64,000 nt of DNA from Delphinapterus leucas (lineage: Eukaryota > Chordata > Mammalia > Artiodactyla > Monodontidae), in assembly GCF_002288925.2 (NCBI RefSeq), contig NW_022098026.1, forward strand, positions 19,771,410 to 19,835,409. Direction: 5' to 3'. The translations under genes were made by a program, and so were the position numbers. Under the pieces are notes generated by a model that saw only the letters and a list, made by a program, of their open reading frames with translations, did not search any database and was not told the origin of the DNA. Shown here one piece after another: positions 10,830-22,200 of the stretch (position 1 is the stretch's first letter; the number at the start of each line of letters is the position of its first letter).

Positions 10830-12200
10830 GGAATGGATAAAGGGGCCCCCACGACCCCCGCCGTACCGGCGGTCGATCGGGGTTTACACGGAGGCTCATC
10901 CAGGATTAGTCCCTGCTCTCGACTAATCCCAGCAGCTGAACCAACCCCGGGGTCCGGGAGCCAGGCCCACGCTGCGCGAGACGGGGTAGACGGCGCGCGG
11001 GCTGAGCGGAAGCGCACGCGGAGGGAGGGGCGCCCCGGGAGGCGGGGCCGGGAAACCGGCTGATCCGGTCTCTGTTCTACGACCTCTCCGGAGCCGGTGT
11101 TTACCCGGGAGCCGGACTGAGGAGGCCGGGGCCGCTCGGGCCCGGAAGCAGGGGAGGGGAGCGCAGTCGTGGACGGGGGCTGAGACCTTTTCGGGTCCCC
11201 GTACATCGACTTCCAACCCTCGTTCCTGAGCGTGAGAGGGAGCGACAGACAGATGTCTCCCGTCCCTTCTCCTATCCAGTTCCACGATTCAAACTCGTTG
11301 CTGAATGAGGGGTGCGTGAACGGATACATGCCCCCTGGAAGAAGGCAGCGCAGCTTAACCCTCCGCAGCGCGGCGCGCCCCCCAAGCCTAACCCCTAGCC
11401 TGCATGTCAGCTCCGGTGGGAATGGGGTTGCCGGGAGCGGATCGGGCCCAGCGGATGGCACGGGGGCCACTTTGAGGCGTATGAAGTAGATGTCTGTCCT
11501 CAGTGTCCGTCCTCTTGCCCCCATCCCTGCGTGGAACCGATTAATCCCAGTATGGGTTTCGATCCCTCTTCTCCCGTCCGCGTCCCCCGGCCCCCCTCCA
11601 AGGTCTCTACCCCAGACTTAGCCTCCACTCTCCCCGGGACGCAGGCCCGAGGGCCCAGAAGAAGCCAAGTGGGGTCCGGTTTTCACACTTTTATTGTAAA
11701 GCTCGGGAATAATTACACGGGTCTTTCATTGACAGCTCAGCAAACAAACCGGAAACGAACCGAACCGGAGGGGTAGGGGAGGTGCCTGCGCATGCTCGCG
11801 GCGGGGTTGGGGGGGGCGGGGGTGGTCAGAGAAAGAGAAAGACAGAGACAGAAATCATTACAAATCGACGGGATTGTGCTCGCAGCGCCAGGGACGGGGG
11901 TGGAGTGGGGGCGGGACGGGAGCCCTTCCCGGGAGGAGCGAGGCGGTGGGAAGTGGCACGAACCAAGAGAAACACGACCCCAGTGTGGGCATCCGATGCG
12001 CCCAAAACCCCCCTCCCCGACCCCCGCCCCCCAACACACGAGAGAGACACGGCCCCCCTCCCCACTCAGATAACCCGAGGAGACACAGTCTCCCCCTCCC
12101 CACAGGCAGACACACCGCCGGGGAACCCCATGGGCGAGACACAGTCCCCCCTCCCAGAGAAGTCCCGCGTGGAGACGCCCCCTAAGAGGCTTTCTCTTGG
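10830..12200. promoter_or_regulatory. CpG island across the 3' end of PCDH1
   Basis: CpG density rises sharply from about 10830, with GC boxes (AGGCGGGGCC near 11040) and many CGCG runs (about 10970-11050), and stays high past the distal poly(A) signal to about 12.2 kb. An NRF1-type core TGCGCATGC is at 11787-11795. CpG islands usually mark promoters, but I cannot assign a transcript to this one. Confidence 0.6.
11690..11695 (-). terminator. PCDH1: Distal poly(A) signal AATAAA, long PCDH1 isoform
   Basis: The minus strand reads TTTACAATAAAAGTGTGAAA, a canonical hexamer with a GU-containing downstream element and an AT-rich upstream flank inside otherwise GC-rich DNA. It sits within the 10.8-12.2 kb CpG island. 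Confidence 0.65.
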
Positions 12201-12760
12201 CCAAAACAGGCCAACCAAACACCAGGAGACGGCCCCCACACAGGGAAGAAATGGCTCCAGAGGCCGGGCCCTCAGGAGAGAGAGGTATCCCAGAGCCCCT
12301 GGGAGAAAAGACAGCTCAGAGCTGCCCAGTCTCATCCGAAGTGCTGCAGGTCAGAGACACCCCTGGGGGAGAGGTGCAGGGAGGGCCAGAAACATCTCTT
12401 CCCAGACATGCTTCAGAGATAGCCCCCTTCCCTGGGAAGAGAGATGGCCCAAGACTGACATGCCTTAAGTACTCCGAGAAACCCTGGGAGGACAACAGGC
12501 TCCCCAGAGAGCCTGGGTAGCGGGGGAGACATGCTCCCATGGTCCCCAGCGGGAATACATGTCCCCCCCACCCAGAGACTCCCAAGGGGAGAGATAGGGC
12601 CTAGGGAGCCCCCAGAGGTGAGGGATGCCCCAGAGACCCTCCCCCGAGGATGTGAGACACGCTTCAGGGACCCTAGGAGAGAAGTATGTCCCCATATACC
12701 CTCCCCCTACCAAGAGACATGCTCTGAAGTAGGGGGTAGGGACAGACTAGGTCCCCTCTA
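12040..12760. repeat. Degenerate short repeat in the PCDH1 3' UTR
   Basis: A (G/A)GAGAC(A/G) core followed by a C-rich run recurs about every 28-56 bp on the plus strand (for example near 12045, 12080, 12136, 12172, 12227, 12352, 12530, 12574, 12652 and 12712). The transcript strand therefore reads a series of GTCTC or TGTCTC cores with G-rich spacers. It explains the long low-complexity open frames in this stretch. Confidence 0.5.
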
Positions 12761-14523
12761 GGAAGACACTGACTGGGTCAGGCTGGGTTTGAGCGGGGTC
12801 TCCTCTGGCCAAATGTCGCCTATTTGTACATAAAACTGTACGCGACACAAGGCATTGGGGAAGGGCTTCACAGACCTAGGACCAACAGGCATGGTCCCCA
12901 GTGCTGTCACCCATCCCCTGCCCACCTTTGGTTTCACCTCTCAAGTGCCCAGGTGGTGACAGACTCAGTGCCCCAACCCCAGCCAGGGGGCTAGGGTCTC
13001 TGCCTTTGCCTGTGGGAAGGGCTCCTCCTCTGTGCTTCTCAGCCCTCCCAGCCACCTGGGCCACCCCCTTCCTTCTGGCTTCTCCATTGTGCAAAATGCT
13101 CCTCTGCCCTTCCACCTAGTGCGCAGGGGTCTCCGAGACCAGGCCAGGGTGCCCAGGCCACCAGGGGCTTCCAGGGGCAGTCCACTGACCCCAGGAATGC
13201 CTCCTGTCTGGACCACCCTCTCCACCAAGCAAATGGGCCTCGTACAATCTTCTTGCCAGAATCTTGACCCCCAGGACCCAGGACAGCCCTCGAGGCCACT
13301 GACCCACCAGCGGGGCACCTCAGGTTACCAACTGCACCACTATTGCACCTGCCCCGTTTGTGCAGGGGGAAGGGGCTGTCTCTTTAACAAGCCCCAGCCC
13401 ACTTCCTGGGCCTCCCCCAGGGAAAGGAGCCTTTGGCCAATCCCTAGACCTGGTTGCTGCCACCCCAGGCCACTCTACACCACCCCCCTCCACCCTCCAC
13501 TGAAGGGCTGTGTATGCTGGGGCCACGAGCCTAACAATGCTCTCCTTCCCAGCACTGTTACCCCAAGCCAAGCTAGGGGCAAGGAGCAGAGAACAAGGTG
13601 ATTCTTCAGCCCCCTGGCTTTCAGGGGTGGAGGTGGGGTCTCTGGGGTTACAGGAGTCAAGACTCCAGCAGCACAGCTCCCAAAGGCACCAGACGACCCA
13701 GCAGCCTGTACCCACCCCTCCCACCCTTGGGCCGCGCCCCCAAGCTTAGACTAAGTCAAGCAAGGGCCATACCCTGAGTCTCCAGCCTCCCAGCCTGGGC
13801 CCCTGGGGAGCCGGAGAGGTATGGGCCAAGGCAGTGGGGGTTTGTGGAAGGAAGAGGGGCTGAGGCTTTGAGATGGCCACAGTGGGAGATGGGGCCTCTG
13901 CAGGATGCCCCTCACACCCTGGCCCCCTGAGGTGAAGAAAAGAATCCCACCTCATCATGGCTGACTGGGCTTCTCTGCCCCCCGATCCCCCCACGCCACG
14001 GGACCCCTGACCCTGGCAAAGGGAAGCCCAACTGGAAGAAGGGGGCCTGGAGCCCAGGGTGCCCTGAGGCAGCCCTTCCCACCCCCTGAGATCAAGGCAA
14101 TGGTGGTTTTACAGGCTGACGGGTCAGTCATGGCAGGGGCTTGGGGGGGGGGGTGCAGAGCGGAGAGGGGGCAGGGTGCAGGTATCCCCCGTTGGGGGCA
14201 GCAACCAGCCACCCCCTGAGCAAACCTTCCTGCTCCCAACTCACCCAACCAGGCCAGAGGCACAGTCTCCCCACCCCCGGCCAGCTGCCCCCCACAGCCT
14301 CAGGGCCCCTCCGTGATGCTCGTCTGGATGTGGGGGCCAGCCTGAGCAGGGGTCCCCCCCACCCCAGGGCACAGCGCAACAGTTCCAAAAAAATAGAGAT
14401 TTGTATTCTTAAAAAAAATTAAATAAAAGCCCAGCTCTGCTGATAGGCGAGTGTTCCCCCATCCCCACCCCCACCCCCCTTGTTTCCCTGGCCTGCACCC
14501 CCATCCTGCCACAGCCCCAGGGG

Positions 14524-14531
14524 TATTTACA
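14524..14531 (-). promoter_or_regulatory. Pumilio response element TGTAAATA in the long 3' UTR
   Basis: A second exact UGUANAUA match on the transcript strand, about 160 nt from the first. It is retained with either the proximal (about 14390) or distal 3' end. Confidence 0.5.
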
Positions 14532-14686
14532 ACATGGAACAATAGAGGCCTGGGGTGGGGGGCACTGCGGCAGGGAAGAGGGGGCGCAGGGCAGGTCTCC
14601 CCCCAGAGGGGCCCCCCCAAGACAACACAACATCAACAAGAAAAGTTGCAAATCAGGCAGAAATGGGGACGTCATTCCAAGGTCCT

Positions 14687-14694
14687 TATATACA
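14687..14694 (-). promoter_or_regulatory. Pumilio response element TGTATATA in the long 3' UTR
   Basis: An exact match to UGUANAUA on the transcript strand, about 650 nt after the stop of the long isoform. Binding is inferred from consensus only. Confidence 0.5.
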
Positions 14695-15342
14695 GACACT
14701 GCATGACCAGTGGGAAGGGGGGGGGGCCCGGATGGGACCAGGCATGGGCATGCGGCAGGCAGGTGGGCCAGCCCAGGAGCAGTATAGGAAGACAAGGCCT
14801 CCGCCCCACTCCCACCGCCATCCCACCCCACCTTTGGTAACAACAGCCCTTCAGGGAGCCCCTGGCGGTCAAGAGTTTCCTCTGGGAGTTCCCAGGGAGA
14901 GGGGCTCCCCAGTTCAGCCCTGCTGCAGGGCTGGAATGGGGGCGTCCTATGCCCGCCCTGGTTGGCCATGCGGGGCACAATGAGTTAAAAGTGTGCTGCC
15001 CACCCTTGACTCTGCCATCTGCCCAAAGTGAGGGGGTGATCCCTGGAAGTCGAGGAACCGGAGCCTAGTCATTGTAGAGGAGCCCTCTTGGGCATCAGCT
15101 GGGGGGAGCCCCATAAAGGGGAAGAGGGGGCTCCCTAGGGTTTGGGGGCTGAAGTGAGGGAAGAAGACCTGGACCCTGCATGGGGGAAGGGCCAGCGTGG
15201 TCATGAGGCCAGTAACCCCCCCACTCAGGGCCCTGGCCAGGAAGTCCACGCTGGAGGGGTCAGGAGCAGGGGCCCTGGCATGGGCCCGCCTGGGAGCTGG
15301 CCGGTGGCTGGGGAAGGGATGGCCGGCCGGCCAGAAGGGGGC

Positions 15343-15737
15343 TCACAGGTAGATCTCGCGCTTGGCCGTCTGGGCGGATGCCGGTGTGGCTGCAGGTGGG
15401 AAGTCCGAGGTCTGGGTCAGGGGGATTTCCTCCAAGGTGGCCGAGTCCTTGCAGGAATCATGGCTACTGTGGGAGAAGGCACTGTAGGAGGGCAGGAGGC
15501 GCACGGGGGCCGTTTTGGTGTTCCGGTCTTCCGGGGGGCTGGGGCTGCCGGCGCCCGCAGGCTCCTGCCCTCCTCGGTCCTGGTAAGGCACGAAGGTGGA
15601 GAGTTTGAGGGCGCTGCTCTTGGTCCGGCGGCTGGGAGACGACTGGCCAGGCATCCAGCACGTGTCGGAGTGGCCAAACTCGCTGCATTCCCGGGTACAT
15701 GTGCCCGTCATGGCGACGTCAGGCAAAGGGCGCAGGT
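15343..15737 (-). CDS. PCDH1: PCDH1 coding exon 5 (C-terminus of long isoform)
   Basis: The acceptor CTGCAG ends at 15738; the exon begins AC CTG CGC, completing Asp, and reads DLRPLPDVAMTGTC, then ECSEFGHSDTCWMPGQ, ending TAKREIYL and TGA (15345-15343). It supplies 130 residues, Ser/Thr/Pro-rich with a conserved Cys/His-containing block that is shared by delta-1 protocadherin tails. The reading frame is complete and the total protein length of 1237 residues equals human as I recall it. Confidence 0.95.
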
Positions 15738-16166
15738 CTGCAGGGGAGAGCCGGGAGGATGGTCCTCAGGCAGGGCAGCCTCGCAGAGCTCTGCTCCACG
15801 GCCTCCCACCAGCGCCTCCATGCCGCCTTGGAACAGGGGTGCACGCCCCTTCCTGCCCACTGAGCTCACAGGCACACACACCCTCAAATAGACACACACC
15901 CTCCCACCATCCACCGCATGCATACTCTCTCTCACACACACACAATCTGTCCTTAAATAGACACATTCTTTCCATCCTCACCCACCCTCCAGCTCTCCTC
16001 TCACACATCCACCATATCTGCCCTCAGACAGGTGCACACACACCCCATCTACACACTCCGTCATCTATCTCCAGACAGGCTGAAACATGCACATTTACCC
16101 TCAGATAGGGGTGAGGAAACCCCCATCCTCATTAAAGACACAATCTCTTTCTCTCTCTACTGCTCG

Positions 16167-16230
<64 letters not shown>

Positions 16231-19200
16231 CTACCCTCAGATAGGTGTGGACACACAAATCTACACCAGGCATCTCTATCCTCAGACAAAGGTGGGCACA
16301 TGCCTCCCTTCTGAGCCCCCTCCAGCCTCACCATGCTCCCAGTTGCCCTGGGACCCCACCCCACACCAGCATAGCAAGGCCCTGCTACAAAGCCAGGGGT
16401 TTGCGTAGAAGCACACACTCACATATCCACAAGCACACTCATGCAGCCCCTCCCCGCCTCACTCCGGCCCCTACACCACCCACCACCCCCCTGGCCTTGC
16501 CCCGCTCCCTGCCCAGAACACCCATGGGAACAGAAGTTGGCTGTCTGACATCAGCAGTAGCCAGTGTGGTTGCTGGGCAGCGGGGGTCTCCATGGGAACG
16601 TCTGGGCCTTGAGTACTTCCTGTCACAGTTGCCCCTGTCCCGCCCTCGCTTGGGGACAGTACCAGGCGGTGCCCCCCCCTCCAGGGATGTGACTGAGCGG
16701 CACCACCTGGGGTGGGGACTCCCCTGGCACCACCCTCCCTGGCTTGGCCTCCTGCCAGTGCAAGGTGAGGAGGGGACAGCTCTGTTGTTAACCCCTCCGG
16801 GGCTCTTCAGTTCAGGGCAGAGTGGGGGGACCCAACGTGGCACGGAGCAGAGCACGGGCACTGGGTGGGCGGGGCTGGGTGCTGGGCCGAGTCCCACAGA
16901 CCCCAGACCCCAGAGCAGCTCCCACATACCTGGCAGTCCACCTCAGGGCCTGCTCCGGCCAGCCGGCTCTGCGCGGGCACAAAAAGGACGAGACGGGCGT
17001 GAGATCGCACATGGATGGGCAGGGTGGGGATGGAGGGCACTGTGAGACCTGGGGCCTGGGAGGTTAGACAAGAGCCCTGGGCCCGAGGGGTGAGGTGTGG
17101 AACTTTTCATCTTGTGGCGGGCTGGGGGAGTTTGGACTGAGGGAGGGGACGAGATCTGAGGAAAGCTCTAAGCTGGAGAGTCTTTCTATCCCAAGGGGAA
17201 GCTGATTTAGTCTCCCCACCACGGGCCACCAGAGGTACCTTCACGCACACACACGCACTACAAACATACATTCTGACAACACGCCCCCCATCCATTCCCA
17301 TGCTGACCTCTGCTCCAGCCCAGATCCCACGTCTGCCATCACCCTCCAAGCCCCTCCCACACAAGCCTTTCCCCTCCCCGGGCCTCCCCACTCCTTCTCC
17401 TCAGCCAAACCCTCTCCTGCTCCTCCCGACAGGGGATCATCACACCCTTCTCTGGGCTCCTCATAGCATCCAGGGTCCCTTCCCTTTTCTCAAGGCCCTC
17501 TGAGCTCTCATTATCTCAGGATCCCCTCAAAGTTCCCTCACCACTACCTGAGCCCTCTGGCCCCCATTCTCAGGGTCTCTGTTCCCAGGAAGCAGAATAA
17601 AGTAGTGCTGAATTCAAAGTCTTTGGAGTCAGAGGTGCCTGGGTTTGAATCCCTCCCAGCTCTGTCACTTCCTGTATATGACTTTGGGTAAGTGACTCAA
17701 CCTCTCTGAGCCTCCGTTTCCCCCACTGTAAAGGGGGCACAATAAAGTTCTCAGATCAGAGAGCGGTTGTGAAGGTTAAATGAATATATACCAGAAAGCA
17801 CTCAGCACAGTGTTTACTGCTGAATACCCGAGAGCTCAAGAGATGGAGGCTATCTCTAAGGTCTCGTCATCACTCACAGGCTTCTACTCATTCCTGGGGT
17901 CCCCTCACCGTTCTCGGGGTGCTCCATCTCTCCTATGCTGCCATCGGGGGTGGTGCGCTCATAGTGATCCTCAGGCAGAGCCAGGGGACCGAGTCGGGGC
18001 CCCGAGGAGGACTTGCTGGACGGCGTCTCAGACTCCTCCAGGCCACTGTCGTAGTAACTGTGCTGGGACGGGTCCTGCAGCTCCTGCGCCTGGCTGGTGG
18101 CGGAGAAGGTGACTCGGCGGTGAGGTAACTGCAGGGAGAGGGAGTGTCACTGCCGGCCGGCCAGCCTGCGCCACGGGGCCGCCACCGCACCGGGCTACAG
18201 CCCCAGCCAAGCCCACCCCCAGAGCTCCTAGCCCTCTAGGCCTCAACAGCAACCAGGAAGAGGCCCAGCCCCCTAGCACAGCAGAACCCCCCAGAAAGCA
18301 GAGACCTTAATAGAGGACTGCCCTTTGATTCTAGGTCAGCTCCCCGGACAGCCAGGACCACGCACTGGAAGTCCCAACACAGCACAGGCCCCCGTGTTAT
18401 GATAGCTCCCAGGCCAGCACAATAAGCTTAATCCAGTACAACCACTTGTTAGAGCACAGCTTCCCAGTACTGGCACAGCCTCTGTTTAATTCCAGACAGC
18501 CAACACCAAAACAGCACAATTCCAGCCAACTTCCCTAATTCCAGCATAGCCTCTAAACACCAGCAAGCCTCCAGTTTTTACAACAGCTCCCTAAAATCAG
18601 GACAGACTCCTAATTCCAAAACAGCTCACCAATACCAGAACAGTTCCCTGATTTCCAAATAGCACCCTCCAGACTCCAGCTCCTCACCTGTCTCATTGCT
18701 CTGTTAACTTCTCATTGCCTCCATCCAGTGGGGTGCTAACCTCTTTCTGATCTTCTGTTCCTCACCCCTGGTCTGTAATGCCACAGGCAGGACTCCCTGC
18801 TGAGTCCCCACCCACCCAGGTGCCCACTGCGTTCCCCTTCAGAGAGGCCTGGGAGTGGAAAAAGGTGGGAGGGAAGAGGGAAAGGGAGCCTGATGACAAA
18901 CCAGGGCACCTTGGGGATGGGGTAGCAGAACAGTGGGAACTCCCCAGTCCTCCAGATCAGGAAACAGTATTAACTGGAGAGGGCAGGGCCCAGGAGGACC
19001 TGGGCATAGGGGGAGGGGCCCAGCATCCATCAGGGATTCGGAAGGTTGGCTTCTTCGAATGGAGACTCCTTCTAGGAAAGAGGAAGGAGCTTCCGGCAGG
19101 GGCCGCTGGCTTGGTAGAGCCAGGATTTAGGAGCTTGGAGCAGGGGCTGGGGTGGAGGGAGGGCAACAGTGACAGGCTGCTCCCAGACAGCAGCCCTGCC

Positions 19201-22200
19201 TGCCTGCCATGGGTTGACGATCATGCCAGGAACCTGGCAACCTCAGCTTGGCACTCGGTACAACCAACCCATCCCCCAAACACCCACCTGGGACCACCAC
19301 TGGTTCTCCTGCCAACTGGAAATTAGAAGTTGTGGAGGGCGCAGACCCGGGCCCCTGGGGGCCAGGGGTGGGAGCAGCCCGGGCCCAGGGCCCTGCTGAC
19401 GAGTCTCCAGGCTCCTTCTAATCCTCTAAGACCTTGTGGTGCTTTGTCTTTAAAACTCTCAATAGGAGGTTCTCAAGATGGCCAGAGGAGGGTGTCCCAG
19501 GTTTGCAGACCCACCCTCCTGATACCCTACACAATTTCCGTGCCATCCAAGGCAGCTGGGGTAAGGGAGGTTGTCAGCACAGGGAGCTTTGGAGCCGCCT
19601 TCCCACCTTGGCTCCCACCCCACCTTCAGGCATAGGCAACCCTTCTCGAGATCCACGTTGGGATCCAAAACACCGAAAGGTCTGGGTGATGACAGACAAG
19701 ATCCCCAAAACTGACCTGATACTTGGGGCTGGGAGGATGTAAAGGAGCACATCCACCTGGTGATGGAGTGAATAGGTTCCAGGAGGGTCTGGGAGGCACA
19801 GGGCAGTCTGGCTGTTGGGTGTTTTTCTTTCCAGTTTTCTTTAAGACATTAGCCAGCAGCCCTCCCTCCCTGCAGAACCTGTGCCTGGTAATCCAAGGCT
19901 TCAGTCCTGCCTCCTAGGCACATCACTTGGTCTTTTTCCTATGATTCTTTTCTGTAAAATGGAGGGTTGGGTCATACTCAACACTAAATATTCCCCATCA
20001 TTCTATGACTATCAAATCTTAAAAAGCCTAGATCCAAAATCTCTCTCAGACCCTAGTCCAGAAGTTCTAGACCCTTGCTGGTTATTTCCAATCGGCCGTC
20101 CCTATGGACCCTTCAGATTCAACATGCCTGAAACCAAATTCTTTTTCTTTACTCAGCTTCTGCATGGGCAATGATCTCGTCATCCTACCACCCGGAGTCA
20201 GAAGGATGCTATCTATCTGGGGACCCTGGTAGCTCTCCACTCGCTCCCCACCCCTATCCCATATCCAATCATCCCTTGAGTCCTGTGGGTCACTTCTCCA
20301 GAAGGTCAGCCTGATCCATCCATCCATCACGCCCTTTTCCACCATCCTTGCTCAGACCTTAGAGGTGCAGTCCTGTACCTTCACCTCTACCCACCTTAAA
20401 TCCACCATACACTCCAGTAAACTCTCTAAAACTCAGTTCATCCAAAACTCATGAGCTTTCGGGGCCTCCCACTGCTTCTTAAGGAACTTTTGGCAAAGCA
20501 TCTATGTCCTCTACAACCTACCGTCTTCCAGTCTCCTGTCTCAGCTCCCTCCTATACCCTCCACTCCAGCCAGAATCCCCTTTCTGCCCTCCCCCTGCCT
20601 CCAACTTGGTCACGCTCACTCCCGCCTCACCTCGGGATTGGCTCAGTCTCCCGTCCAACTCCAGCTCCTCACTTTATGAAGAGCCAGCTCAGGGTTCTCA
20701 TTCCCCTCCCAGAAGCCCACCCCCGTGTCCTATGCACGTTTTCTCATACTATGTGCCTCAAAGAAAGGGAGGGGGCACCATGGTCAAATAAATTTGGAAA
20801 ACCCAGAGTTACACAAAGTTTAACAGGTTTTCCCTTCTTGCAGGCTTTGCAGAGCCTTTAATAGGTTAATGTGAACTTAGTCCTGGAACCCCTTTTTTAT
20901 AGCATAACGGAAAACAGCAGACTCTGGCAATCAGCTTTCCTGATGATTTGTGTTTGAATTTGACTCCATCGCTAACTAGTTTTCACTTCTGTAAAATGAC
21001 CTGCATCACAAAGAGTTATGAGCAGTGGATGAGCTAATTCACATAAAATGCTCAGCATGGTACGTTGCACCTGGTAAGGACTCAAAAAAATGGAAGCAAG
21101 TAGTGGCAGAAGTGGTAGAACAAGTTGGGAAAAGCTTTACTATATGGCACTTCTCACCGGTGAGAATCGACACCATGATTCTCAACTGCCTCATCTTGTT
21201 ACTTGTATGTCTTGTAGAAATATGACCATTTTTTCCTCAAGGTCTAATACTATGCTGAGCACACAGTAGGGGTTCAGCCTATGTGTTTTAATGATGACAC
21301 TGGTGTCGTGGTTTGGTTGTGTTTGAATGTTCAGTGTGGCTCCACGGATGGGTTGGACTGGAGCCGAATAAGGGATAATCCCTCAGACCTTGAGAAAGAA
21401 AGAGATTAAGGAGCTAAAGGAACAGAAGAAAGAGAGAGGCGGTGGCAGCAAGGAGAGGAACAAAAGAGAAAGAATGATTGGTCAGGAGCTGCTGGAGGTG
21501 ACCCTAGAGATGCTTATTTGTCCAAGGGAAATGCGATGAAACCAGATTTCACTTCCCCATGCACCACTCCTCCAAAGCCCCTAGGAGTTTTTACTTTGGG
21601 GGTACCCCGGGGCATTGGGGAGTTTGTGGACGGAATCAGAGTAGAGAGCTGACACCCTGGACCTCCTGGGAGTGTCTCAAGCCTCTTCAGTCGCCATGGA
21701 GACAGGTTGCCTCTGCCCTCAGAGACTCCCCCAGGACCTGAGGCCCCTCACCCAGACTTTAGCCTCCTCCTCAGGCACAGCCAGAGACAGGGCAGACCCA
21801 GGAGAGCAAGAAGTGAGAGACGGAGAGAGAGAGAGTGAGTGAGAGCTAGCAGCTCAGGGTGGCCAGAGCAAGGAGCTGAAGGAAGGGAAGGGAGGGGGCC
21901 GGATAGGGCGCCTCAGCCCTGGTCAGCAGTGGGGATACAGAGCAGGTCAGTCCATAGCACTGGGGGCTATCCTCCCCTCTCCCTGGGCCCTCCCTCCCGG
22001 CAGCCCAGACTGGTGACCATGGTGGGAAGACACAGGGCAGAGCAGGCTAATTGCTGGGTGTTGAGCGGTATTGGGATGAAGAGGCTGGGAAAAGGACTTG
22101 GGAAGATCTTACCTCGAGGGAAGGTGCCTGGTATAATTAAGAGGTTCTCTGCCTTCACCTGAGGCAGCCAGGCTGCACTCCACCCCCACCAGCTGCTCTG

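Larger units (their letters stand above)
11676..15342 (-). other. PCDH1: PCDH1 long-isoform 3' UTR
   Basis: The 3.67 kb between the long-isoform stop and the AATAAA at 11690 hold no other gene. Total gene length from exon 1 to this signal is about 25.9 kb, close to the human locus size I remember, which favours this distal end. A nearer end around 14390 is possible: the minus strand there reads AAGAATACAAATC followed by a U/GU-rich stretch, and AATACA is a known weak signal. The UTR is C-rich on the plus strand, contains two Pumilio-type elements near 14.5-14.7 kb and a degenerate repeat at 12.04-12.76 kb. Confidence 0.65.
15738..17908 (-). other. PCDH1: PCDH1 intron 4
   Basis: A 2.17 kb intron with a compound CT/CA microsatellite, a degenerate CA-rich minisatellite (15870-16310) and one MIR (17605-17835). 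An X-box-like motif GTCTCCATGGGAAC is at 16586-16599. Confidence 0.85.

Noticed and set aside
10811..11524. Minus-strand ATG frame of 237 codons in the 3' CpG island
   Set aside because: GC-rich island makes stops rare; low-complexity Pro/Arg content and no domain. A transcript may exist here, but this frame is not evidence for a protein.
11782..12468. Plus-strand frame of 228 codons antisense to the PCDH1 3' UTR
   Set aside because: Generated by the degenerate GAGAC/C-rich repeat; several frames are open at once.
16166..16229. CRISPR-like or other ordered repeat array
   Set aside because: Simple dinucleotide microsatellite in a mammalian intron; no spacers.
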